From Eutreptiella sp. 'Long Island Sound 2002' (lineage: Eukaryota > Euglenozoa > Euglenophyceae > Eutreptiales > Eutreptiaceae), in the NCBI GenBank assembly GCA_964036045.1, contig OZ038392.1:20362090-20426089 (forward strand): 64,000 nucleotides of DNA. Direction: 5' to 3'. How positions within the stretch are numbered: the first letter of the stretch is position 1; each line of letters starts with the position of its first letter. The notes beneath the pieces were generated by a model, which saw only the letters and a list, made by a program, of their open reading frames with translations, was not told the origin of the DNA and did not search any database. Shown here in pieces: positions 9,995 through 21,157 of the stretch. A program made the position numbers and the translations under genes.

Positions 9995-12049
9995 CGCGGA
10001 AGTCGCGCGATCGCAGCAGAAGAAAAAAAAAACCAAGAAAATGACGCACCGCCAGAAGAAATAAAGCGAAAAATCGTCTTTTCCGACCTCAGAAACCCCC
10101 CCAACAATAGTACGCCGCTGTTTGGCGAGGTCGCAAAGTTTAAGACACTCACCAAAAAAGACGAACAATAGAGTCGCGACGGCGAAGAAGCTGAGTGTTG
10201 CTTGCCCCGAACCACCTAGCAAAGTGCGTGCCCTAGGCACTAGGGACTTGTGCGCGCCCCAAAACAAACCACACATAGACAACAACAACGCCACCGGCCG
10301 CCGACAAACAAGTATGTTATATGCCGCGCAACGCTAGAAACCAACGAAACAAGCACAACGCGGTAAGAGGTAGACAAGGAGAGAACAAGTATGTAACGAA
10401 CCGCACCACGGTGGAGATATACCACAAGTACACGACCAAGCAATGCAAGCCCACTCGCGTAGGGAATACGACGACGCCGTAACACGCGAAGGGGATCACA
10501 ACAAAAGAAAAAAGAAGCCGCACAAGTATGTTGCATGTCATGCATGAATAATACACACAAGCAACAACAACGCCACCGGCCGCCGAAAAACAAGTATGTT
10601 ATATGCCATATGTTGTATGCATAACGCCGTAACAAACGCAATACAAGGAAGTTACGTGTCAAGCAACGCCAAAGTGCGCCGCCACGAAAAGCGCAACGAA
10701 AACCGCACCGGCAAGGAAAACCAACAAGAGGTGGCACCGAACTCACCCCCGCACACATAGGGAAAGAAAGGTATGCCCGTACGTGCGTGCCCGGAACGCC
10801 GCAAGGTCATCACCGCCACGGACGAGCAAAATGGTATGAAGGGACAAACAAGGGGGAACAAAAAACCGACAAAGGAGAGAAGAACGCGCGAAGGAGGCCA
10901 CGCGCCACCGAGGTGAAGCACAACACACAAAAAAAAAACACACAATCAACAACTAAACATATACACGTGGCTAGTTGGGTCCAAGTATGTTGCATGCCAC
11001 GCTACGCTACGCAACGAACACGAGACAAGAACGGCAACCACGCCAACAAAAGTAAAAGGTGACCACGAGGCGTAACCGAGACGTGCCCACCCCCCAACCG
11101 CACGCCCGCTTACGTAGGAGGCGAAAGGGAGCGAAAGGGGACAAAAGGTATGCCGCCGCATGCAAACAAATACTAGGCAAGCCACACACCGCCACCAAGA
11201 ACGCAAGTATGTTACCATGTCGTGCCACGCCGCCAGGCCTGGTTGACACGGGGAGCATACACACAAATAGCATAGCGCCGTCGTGTGCCGGATTTCGACA
11301 AACACACGTTGCCACGCTACCTGCCTTGTGCATGCACCCACGTTCCCTTCCCCTCACAGGTCCCAAGGAGAAGCGTATGCTCGTGTTTGCGTCGTCTGGG
11401 CGTTAAAGTAGGGTTGTCCTAGACGCTTAGGCAAGTTTTGCGTCGTGCCGTCGTCACTCATTAGCGAACGCCCGGCAAGGCGGGAGGACTAGGGCACGTT
11501 AAGGTAGTGGGGAAAGAAACAGGTATGTTGCATGTCACGCCGCGCGCGCGGAACGGGCAACGAGCAAAGGTAGCGGTCAAAGGGGTGTGGAGTCAAGACG
11601 AGAGCAAGTGGGAAATAAACCTACGCACACGCCTGTCGCACACCCATGTCGCATGACCTACCTGCCAGCTCGAGGTGCCGTGTCGCGACAAAACCGCCGC
11701 CGACGCACGCTCGTTTACGCCCTCTCCTCTCTCTACGCAGGTTCAAAGGAGAAAGCCCGGGCCGACAAGGAAAAAGACCGAGACACACAACAAAGCGGAG
11801 GCAGGGAAAAAGTGCATGTCAGGGAGAAGGGTAGAGGAAAGGGTAAAGAGCAACGAAGCCGCGAAAGGAACAAGGGGTAGCCAGCGGACGAGCAAGGGGC
11901 GGGCACAGGGGAGGGGACACGGCAGGCACACGGCGAGCACAACACCGCACCGGGACACCAGAGAGGGGAGCACCGGAGGAACAAGGGAAGAGCGGCACCA
12001 CGCACCACGACACGCACGGCACAGACACCACACACACCGCACACACCCA
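9995..12049 (+). promoter_or_regulatory. LINE 5' leader with repeated GTATGTTGCATG modules
   Basis: No convincing protein is encoded. A motif like CAAGTATGTTGCATG recurs at about 10309, 10386, 10523, 10591, 10982 and 11204, and as ACAGGTATGTTGCATG at 11519. About 50 bp around 10280-10325 is repeated at 10560-10606. Pyrimidine-rich stretches ending in CAG|GT occur near 11360 and 11742. They resemble splice sites (CAA|GTATGT donors, CAG acceptors), but no splicing is proven. Positions 11376-11452 closely match 45545-45618 in B's noncoding region. The 5' end should hold the internal promoter of the element. Confidence 0.5.
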
Positions 12050-15000
12050 ACGAGCCCCGGCAACCCGCCCAGCAGTGGGCGGGCAGTCGGGAGAGGGACA
12101 GCGCCTGACCCCAGGCGCCCCTCACAATGGTGGAAGGCACCCCCCCCGGGGACGCCCTTCCGCCATCCCCACAGCGACCAACGCCGGCCTGCAAGGGCGC
12201 ACGCTGTGGGGCCGGTGCTGGGTCCCCACGCCCGCACCGACCGCACCCGGGACACGCGGGTCGCGGAACCCTGGCTGCCCGCTCCAGAGGACGGGCGGCC
12301 GGGGGAGGGACAGCGCCTGACACCAGGCGCCCCTCACAACGGTGGAAGGCACCCCCCCCCGGGGACGCCCTTCCGCCACCCCCACAGCGAGCAACGCCGG
12401 CCCGCAAGGGCGCACGCTGTGGGGCCGGTGCCGGGTCCCCACGCCCGCACCGACCGCACCCGGGACACACGGGACGCGGAACCCTGGCTGCCCGCTCCAG
12501 AGGACGGGCGGCCGGGGGAGGGACAGCGCCTGACACCAGGCGCCCCTCGCAACGGTGGAAAGCACCCCCCCCGGGGACGCCCTTCCGCCACCCCCACAGC
12601 GAGCAACGCCAGCTCGCAAGGGCGCACGCTGTGGGGCCGGTGCTGGGTCCCCACGCCCGCACCGACCGCGCCCGGGACACACGGGACGCGGAACCCTGGC
12701 TGCCCACTCCAGAGGACGGGCGGCCGGGGGAGGGACAGCGCCTGACACCAGGCGCCCCTCACAATGGTGGAAGGCACCCCCCCCGGGGACGCCCTTCCGC
12801 CACACCCACAGCGAGTAACGCCGGCCCGCAAGGGCGCACGCTGTGGGGCCGGTGCTGAGTCCCCACGCCCGCACCGAATGCACCCGGGACACACGGGACG
12901 CGGAACCCTGGCTGCCCGCTCCAGAGGACGGGCGGCCGGGGGAGGGACAGCGCCTGACACCAGGCGCCCCTCACAATGGTGGAAAGCACCCCCCCCGGGG
13001 ACGCCCTTCTGCCACCCCCACAGCGGGCAACGCCGGCCTGCAAGGGCGCACGCTGTGGGGCCGGTGCTGGGTCCCCACGCCCGCACCGACCGCACCCGGG
13101 ACACACGGGACGCGGAACCCTGGCTGCCCGCTCCAGAGGACGGGCGGCCAGGGGAGGGACAGCGCCTGACACCGGGCGCCCCTCACAACGGTGGAAAGCA
13201 CCCCCCCCAGGGACGCCCTTCCGCCACCCCCACAGCGAGCAACGCCGGCCCGCAAGGGCGCACGCTGTGGGACCGGTGCTGGGTCCCCACGCCCACACCG
13301 ACCGCACCCGGGACAGGCGGGTCGCGGAACCCTGGCTGCCCGCTCCAGAGGACGGGCGGCCAGGGGAGGGACAGCGCCTGACACCAGGCGCCCCTCGCAA
13401 CGGTGGAAAGCACCCCCCCCGGGGACGCCCTTCCGCCACCCCCACAGCGAGCAACGCCGACCTGCAAGGGCGCACGCTGTGGGGCCGGTGCTGGGTCCCC
13501 ACGCCCGCACCGACCGCACCCGGGACACACGGGAGGCGGAACCCTGGCTGCCCGCTCCAGAGGACGGGCGGCCGGGGGAGGGACAGTGCCTGACACCAGG
13601 CGCCCCTCACAATGGTGGAAGGCACCCCCCCCGGGGACGCCCCTCCGCCACCCCCACAGCGAGCAACGCCGGCCCGCAAGGGCGCACGTTGTTGGGCCGG
13701 TGCTGGGTCCCCACGCCCGCACCGACCGCACCCGGGACACACGGGACGCGGAACCCTGGCTGCCCGCTCCAGAGGACGGGCGGCCGGGGGAGGGACAGCG
13801 CCTGACACCAGGCGCCCCTCACAATGGTGGAAAGCACCCCCCCCCGGGGACACCCTTCCGCCACCCCCACAGCGGGCAACGCCAGCCCGCAAGGGCGCAC
13901 GCTACGGGGCCGGTGCTGGGTCCCCACGCCCGCACCGACCGCACCCGGGACACACGTGACGCGGAACCCTGGCTGCCCGCTCCAGAGGACGGGCAGCCAG
14001 GGGAGGGACAGCGCCTGACACCGAGCGCCCCTCACAACGGTGGAAAGCACCCCCCCCGGGGACGCCCTTCCGCCACCCCCACAGCGAGCAACGCCGGCCC
14101 GCAAGGGCGCACGCTGTGGGACGGGTGCTGGGTCCCCACGCCCGCACCGACCGCACCCGGGACACACGGGACGCGGAACCCTGGCTGCCCGCTCCAGAGG
14201 ACGGACGGCCGGGGGAGGGACAGCGCCTGACACCAGGCGCCCCTCACAACGGTGGAAGGCACCCCCCCCGGGGACGCCCTTCCGCCCCCCCCACAGCGGG
14301 CAACGCCGGCCCGCAAGGGCGCACGCTGTGGGGCCGGTGCCGGGTCCCCACGCCCGCACCGACAGCACCCGGGACACACGGGACGCCGAACCCTGGCTGC
14401 CCGCTCCAGAGGACGGGCGGCCAGGGGAGGGACAGCGCCTGACACCAGGCGCCCCTCACAACGGTGGAAAGCACCCCCCCGGGGACGCCCTTCCGCCACC
14501 CCCACAGCGAGCAACGCCGGCCCGCAAGGGCGCACGCTGTGGGACCGGTGCTGGGTCCCCACGCCCGCACCGACCGCACCCGGGACACACGGGACGCGGA
14601 ACCCTGACCGCCCGCTCCAGAGGACGGGCGGCCGGGGGAGGGACAGCGCCTGACACCAGGCGCCCCTCACAATGGTGGAAGGCACCCCCCCCGGGGACGC
14701 CCTTCCGCCACCCCCACAGCGAGCAACGCCGGCCCGCAAGGGCGCACGCTGTGGGGCCGGTGCTGGGTCCCAACGCCCGCATCGACCGCACCCGGGACAC
14801 ACGGGTCGCGGAACCCTGGCTGCCCGCTCCAGAGGACGGGCGGCCAGGGGAGGGACAGCGCCTGACACCGAGCGCCCCTCACAACGGTGGAAAGCACCCC
14901 CCCCGGGGACGCCCTTCTGCCATTCCCGCAGCGAGCAACGCCGGCCCGCAAGGGCGCACGCTGTGGGACCGGTGCTGGGTCCCCACGCCCGAACCGACCG

Positions 15001-17370
15001 CACCCGGGACACACGGGACGCGGAACCCTGGCTGCCCGCTCCAGAGGACGGGCGGCCGGGGGAGGGACAGCGCCTGACACCAGGCGCCCCTCACGACGGT
15101 GGAAAGCACCCCCCCCCGGGGACGCCCTTCCGCCACCCCCACGGCGAGCGACGCCAGCCCGCAAGGGCGCACGCTGTGGGGCCGGTGCTGGGTCCCCACG
15201 CCCGCACCGACCGCACCCGGGACACACGGGACGCGGAGCCCTGGCTGCCCGCTCGAGAGGACGGGCGGCCAGGGGAGGGACAGCGCCTGACACCAGGCGC
15301 CCCTCACAACGGTGGAAAGCACCCCCCCCGGGGACGCCCTTCCGCCACCCCCACAGCGAGCAACGCCGGCCCGCAAGGGCGCACGCTGTGGGACCGGTGC
15401 TGGGTCCCCACCCTTGCACCGACCGCACCCGGGACACACGGGACGCGGAACCCTGGCTGCCCGCTCCAGAGGACGGACGGCCGGGGGAGGGACAGCGCCT
15501 GACACCAGGCGCCCCTCACAATGGTGGAAGGCACCCCCCCTGGGGACGCCCTCCCGCCACCCCCACAGCGGGCAACGCTGGCCCGCAAGGGCGCACGCTG
15601 TGGGGCCGGTGCCGGGTCCCCACGCCCGCACCGACCGCACCCGGGACACACGGGACGCGGAACCCTGGCTGCCCGCTCCAGAGGACGGGCGGCCAGGGGA
15701 GGGACAGCGCCTGACACCAGGCGCCCCTCACAACGGTGGATAGCACCCCCCCCGGAAACGCCCTTCTGCCACCCCCACAGCGAGCAACGCCGGCCCGCAA
15801 GGGCGCACGCTGTGGGACTGGTGCTGGGTCCCCACGCCCGCACCGACCGCACCCGGGACACACGGGACGCGGAACCCTGACGGCCCGCTCCAGAGGACGG
15901 GCGGTCGGGGGAGGGACAGCGCCTGACACCAGGCGCCCCTCACAATGGTGGAAGGCACCCCCCCCGGGGACGCCCTTCCGCCACCCCCACAGCAAGCAAC
16001 GCCAGCCCGCAAGGGCGCACGCTGTGGGGCCGGTGCTGGGTCCCCACGCCCGCATCGACCGCACCCGGGACACACGGGTCGCGGAACCCTTGCTGCCCGC
16101 TCCAGAGGACGGACGGCCGGGGGAGGGACAGCGCATGACACCAGGCGCCCCTCACAACGGTGGAAAGCACCCCCCCCGGGGACGCCCTTCCGCCATTCCC
16201 GCAGCGAGCATTGCCGGCCCGCAAGGGCGCACGCTGTGGGACCGGTGCTGGGTCCCCACGCCCGAACCGACCGCACCCGGGACAAACGGGATGCGGAACC
16301 CTGGCTGCCCGCTCCAGAGGACGGGCGGCCGGGAGAGGGACAGCGCCTGACACCAGGCGCCCCTCACAACGGTGGAAAGCACCCCCCCCAGGGACGCCCT
16401 TCCGCCACCCCCACGGCGAGCAACGCCAGCCCGCAAGGGCGCACGCTGTGGGGCCGGTGCTGGGTCCCCACGCCCGCACCGACCGCACCCGGGACACACG
16501 GGACGCGGAACCCTGGCTGCCCGCTCAAGAGGACGGGCGGCTGGGTGAGGGACAGCGCCTGATACCAGGCGCCCCTCACAATGGTGGAAGGCAGCCCCCC
16601 TGGGGACGCCCTTCCGCCACCCCCAAGGCGAGCAACGCCGGCCCGCAAGGGCGCACGCTGTGGGGCTGGTGCTGGGTCCCCACGCCCGCATCGAATGCAC
16701 CCTGGACACACGGGACGCGGAACCCTGACTGCCCGTTCCAGAGGACGGGCGGCCGGGGGAGGGACAGCGCCTGACGCCGGGCGCCCCTCACAACAGTGGA
16801 AAGCACCCCGCCCGGGGACGCCCTTCCGCCACCCCCACAGCGAGCAACGCCAGCCCGCAAGGGCGCACGCTGTGGGGCCGGTGCTGGGTCCCCACGCACG
16901 CACCGACCGCACCCGGGACACACGGGACGCGGAACCCTGGCTGCCTGCTCCAGAGGACGGGCGGCCGGGGGGGGGACAGCGCCCCTCACCACGGTGGCAG
17001 GCCACCCCCCCCGGGGACGGCCCCCCACCACCCCCGCGGCATGCAGCCCTCACAGGGTATGCAGGCCCAGGGGACAGTGTTGGGCCCCCACACCCTAACA
17101 CCCGCGCCCACATCACGTGGGTGGCGGACCCCAACGGCCCGCCCAGAAGGCGGGCAGTCGGGGGAGGGGAAGTGGAAGGCACCCGCTGTGGGGCCGGTGC
17201 TGGGCACCCACGCCCGCACCGACTGCACCCGGGACACGTGGGTAACGGAACCCTGGCTGCCCACTCCAGAGGACGGGCGGCCGTGAGAGGGACAGCGCCT
17301 AACACCAGACGCCCCTCGCAACGCTGGAAAGCGCCCCCCCGGGGATGCCCATCCACCACCCCCACACCAA
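12050..17370 (+). repeat. 212-bp GC-rich tandem array in the LINE 5' region
   Basis: The marker GACAGCGCCTGA recurs every 212-213 bp: 12097, 12309, 12522, 12734, 12946 and so on to 16763, with a variant at 16975. About 23 units are nearly identical, and diverged units continue to about 17370. Each unit holds a perfect hairpin, GCGCCTG-ACAC-CAGGCGC, and a C-run followed by GGGGACGCCC. Because 212 is not a multiple of 3, frames rotate between units and long overlapping ORFs appear on both strands; I regard these as composition artefacts. The position just ahead of ORF1 recalls the promoter monomers of mouse L1. Confidence 0.9.
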
Positions 17371-17449
17371 GCAACGCACCAACGCACCAACGCACCAGCC
17401 ACGGGACATCCGCACCCCACCCCCTACTCTTAGGCACAGCGACACAGCA

Positions 17450-20400
17450 ATGGCGGAACCCGCGGCAACACGCAAGACACGCCCCCGATCTCCGACGCTG
17501 GACGAAGCACACGAGGTCATCAGGGCGCTGGGACTCAGAGACGGCGAAGGAGACCCCCCACAAGGGGACGCGGGCACGGACTCCGACCTGGAGGCATTGC
17601 CGGAGCCCCCCACGGGAGGCGCGCCCGCGGAACCTGCGCCGCCGGCGGGCAGCGTACCCGCGATCTGCCCCGTGTGGAAACGGGGCCACTGCACCGGCGA
17701 AGGCTGGTGCCCCAAACAGCACCCCCAGCCCGGCCCCGATGACGGAGCGCTGCCCGAGGTGAAACCGGCGGCCGCACGCGCCGCCCTACGCTACGGGGTG
17801 GCGCAGGGCTGGATCCTGGATGAGACCGCGCGCGGCAGCGTGAACATCCAGGAGGCAGTCGACCGAGTCACCCACGCGGGACAGGCGGCACTGGCCTTGC
17901 ACACCCGGGGCCGCCACGGCGGGCCCGCAGAGGGGATCATTGTGGAACCCTCGGGAAAGGTGCTGGTCCTGGCGGCAGACATGGTCCGAGGGGTGCTCCA
18001 CGCGTCCCGCGTGCGACGGGCGTGCCCATAGTGGACCATCCAGGTGTACACCCCCCCGCGGGCGTGGCCCTTCTCCACGTGGGCGGTGCTCGCCGTCATG
18101 TGGCACCTGGCACCAGAGGACGCCCCCACAGGGACCGCGGAGGACATCGCCCGGGATCTCCACACCTGGCCGGCCGACCGGGATGACCCCTGGCGCAGGC
18201 CCAGGGGCGGCCTCCCGGTGGCACCCGCGGCAGAGGGGCTCAGCCTCGCGGCAACCTTCCAACAGCACCCCGACAAGCAGGCACGCCACTTCCTGCAGAC
18301 GGGCACGGTCCCGGCCACCCCGCCAGACTCCGAGTGGCGATGGGACGCAGGGGTGGCGCAACCGCTGCCGGGCCCCTGGACCCTCCCGTTGTGGTACTTG
18401 CCCATGGGCACCTTGGCCAACGCCACCCAGGCCGTCAAGGGGGCTTTCCCGCAGCCGCTCCTCCCCGGCGTGGCCCTGCTCCGCAGCCTGCAGGCGGGGG
18501 CCGCCTGGGTACGGTGGAAGGAAGGAAAGGGGCGCTCGAGCCCCTATTTCCGCATGGTCCAGGGCCAGGCGCTGATCCACGCCGAGGGCATGGGGACCGT
18601 GGAATGGGGGGCGATCGTGCCCGGCACGGCGTGCAGGTGGAACACAGCGGCCGCCCCACAGCCCATGCGATCGCCGCCGGCGTGCCACCGCCTCCTACGG
18701 ATGGTCCCCTCTTTGGCACCCCAGCACGCCTTTTCAAGGGACGTGTGGAAGGCCGAACTGAGCCACACCAGGGAGTGGCTGACGAACCCGGGTGCGCGGT
18801 ACCCGCCGGGACCGGTGCTCGAACAGCTCATGGCCCCCACATCCGGGGTCCTCCACGCCCTGCACAGGGCGTCGGCTCTCACGAAGCAGCTCAACGACGA
18901 AGTGCTGGACCTGGCGCTGGAGCCGCTGCGGGTGCTCTACCCGCAAACCCACATCCCACCCGCGGGCACGTCCAACCGCCTAGGCCGCCTGGGGTTGCAG
19001 CGCCGCGTCGAGGCCGCGCACCCAGGAGGCGTGGTGGAACAGTGGCTAACGCTCCGCAACCCGTCCACCGCGGAGGGCCACTGGTACCTGCACCAACTCC
19101 TCTTCCAACCACGGGCAGCCCCGGAACACCGCCGGCAAAACCCGTACCACACGCACCCGGAGCGCCGAGGCGCGCAAAACTACCCGCAGCCATTCCCGCC
19201 CACCCTCCCGCCGGGGCAGGACCCGGAGGCGCTACAGCAGGGCCCCCAGCTCGACACCGCCACCACGGTACAGCAAAGGGGAAGCGACGGCGCGGATGGT
19301 GCCGAACCGGACTGCACGAACTGCGGAGCGGTGGCCTGGATGGCAGCCTGCAGGCACCTCGCCCGAGATACCACGGGGCTCCGGCAGTACAGACCCACGG
19401 CCCGCACGGCGCTGGCGTCCGCTGTCGCGGCCGTCACCATGGGTCCCGTGGCGGCGTGGCCGGCGCAACTGCTGCCCCACGTCCCCTGCCGCGACACGCG
19501 GCCCTGTCGGCCGGCCGCGACGCACGCGCCGACGGCACTCCTCACGGCAGAGCAGCTGGACGTCGTCGCGGCGGCGTTGCTAGCGGACGGCGGGGAGAGC
19601 TTCGTCCACCACCACGGCCCGGCGCAGATTGCGGGATGCATACAAGGGCCTCAGCGCGATGCACCAGACCCGTGGCATGCCACACTCCGCGGGCGCACCC
19701 GCGTCTGGGGTGCGGGCGATGGCACACCCCCACCCGGGGCTAAGCAGGGGGAGGCACTGGTGCTGCAGACGGCAGGCTACCAGGCCATCATACACGGCCA
19801 CGCCGGAGGGTACCGGTCGCATGTCCTGGCCGGAGGCCGATGGACGGTCTGGCACAGCACCGCCAGGCAAGGGGCTTTCCCGCCCCTGCCCCACATTGAC
19901 TGGCGACAGGGGCCCACCCAGGCCTACTATATGTCGGCGGACCCCTGGCCGCTGGCGGTCTTGCTACACACCGTCAGCGCCCCCAACAAGAGGCAGGAAC
20001 CGGGGTGGGTCAACCCCCCGAGAATGGTGTGGAGCCCTGACCAGGAGGAGCATCTACGGGCCGCGTGGCAGGGAGACGCCATCAGGGCCACGGACGTCCC
20101 GGACCTCCACGCGAGGCCAATCACGCACGCCCGCCCAGCGGCTACCCTGGCGGTGGCCCAACGGGGACAGCACAACCCGCAGTGGGTGGTCTGCATGTTC
20201 AGCCCGGCGGACGCGCACATCGTCGTCTGCGACCCCGAACGCCGGCCGGGGCCCGAAGCCGTGATCCGCGTGGCAGACTGCACCCGCATGATCATCAAGG
20301 CGCTGCAGGAGGGCGAACACCACGCCCTCCTGCTCCAGGTCAGGCTGAAGGACAACGCCCGGGCGGCGAGGCCGGGAGTGTGGCCGGCAGCGGCGCACCC

Positions 20401-21145
20401 CGCCGACCTGGAGCTCCAGCTGGCGGTCCAGACCGCAGTGTACCACTGGCTACAGGCCCTCCACGACCTGCGATGGAGGGGCAAGCCCGACCGCCAAATC
20501 AGCTCCACGCACTGGCAAACGTGGCTGCAAGCAGACGCGCAGCGCGATGCCATCCGGAATCTCGGGCCCGCGCCCGCGACACGAGCCCTCGATGCGGCGG
20601 CCCCGGGCCGCACACTGGCGCCACACACGGTGCCACTGGCCAAGCTGCCCTTCGAACCAGCGGCGGAGGGCGCCATTCAGGAGTCGGTGCCGCTCCCCCC
20701 GGCGCGAGGGGCCACGGAGCCGACGAAATGCCCCCTGTGTGCGAACAAGTACTACACAAGCAGGGCAATGCTGGAACCCCTGGCGTGGCACGCGGTGCAC
20801 GCTGCGGCCCCGGCGGACGACAAGGAGGCGGCCACCAACATCCTGCAGGGGAGAGCACGGAGGTCCCCATGGCACGCCCCGTACACCCGGCGCCCCCCGC
20901 CCCAGGCAGCCGACCATGCAGACGAACATGAGGAGGCACCCGAAGCGGCCCCGGGGGCCGGCGGTGCGGCCCCACCAGGGTCCATGTCCATCCCCGCGGG
21001 GCTGGCCCCCCTGGCCCCCCTGGCTCCCCCGGTCCCCCGGGCCCCCCTGTGGGCCCCGCTGGGAACGGGCTCAGCGGATGCGGCGCACCCAGATGCCCTG
21101 GCTGCGCCGGCGAACCCGGGGGCGATGCCGATGCGGGATAGCTGA
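17450..21145 (+). CDS. LINE ORF1: CCCH finger, possible papain-fold region, C2H2-like finger
   Basis: I choose the ATG at 17450 (MAEPAATRK) as it follows the array and precedes the first recognisable domain. The frame runs to TGA 21143-21145 with one in-frame TAG at 18029-18031. Residues about 72-90 form a CCCH finger (C-x7-C-x5-C-x3-H). Around residue 620, NCGAVAWMAACRHL followed 165 residues later by GGYRSHVLAGGRWTVW resembles the Cys and His boxes of ubiquitin-protease-like folds; the Cys position is uncertain, so activity is doubtful. A C2H2-like finger (CPLC...HAVH) lies near residues 1093-1116, and the end is rich in Pro and Ala. ORF1 proteins of LINEs usually bind the RNA. ORF2 starts 12 bp downstream. 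Confidence 0.65.
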
Positions 21146-21157
21146 CTCCAGGAGGAC

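Noticed and set aside
12050-17370. CRISPR-like regular array
   Set aside because: Units are contiguous 212-bp copies without unique spacers, inside a eukaryotic LINE.
11675-17762. Many long ORFs on both strands across the 212-bp array
   Set aside because: They repeat the same Pro/Arg/Gly-rich phrases in every frame because the 212-bp period rotates frames and the sequence lacks stops; no domain is seen.
17786-18688. Minus-strand ORFs opposite LINE ORF1 and ORF2
   Set aside because: Shadows of GC-rich codons on the coding strand; the plus strand holds the recognisable motifs.
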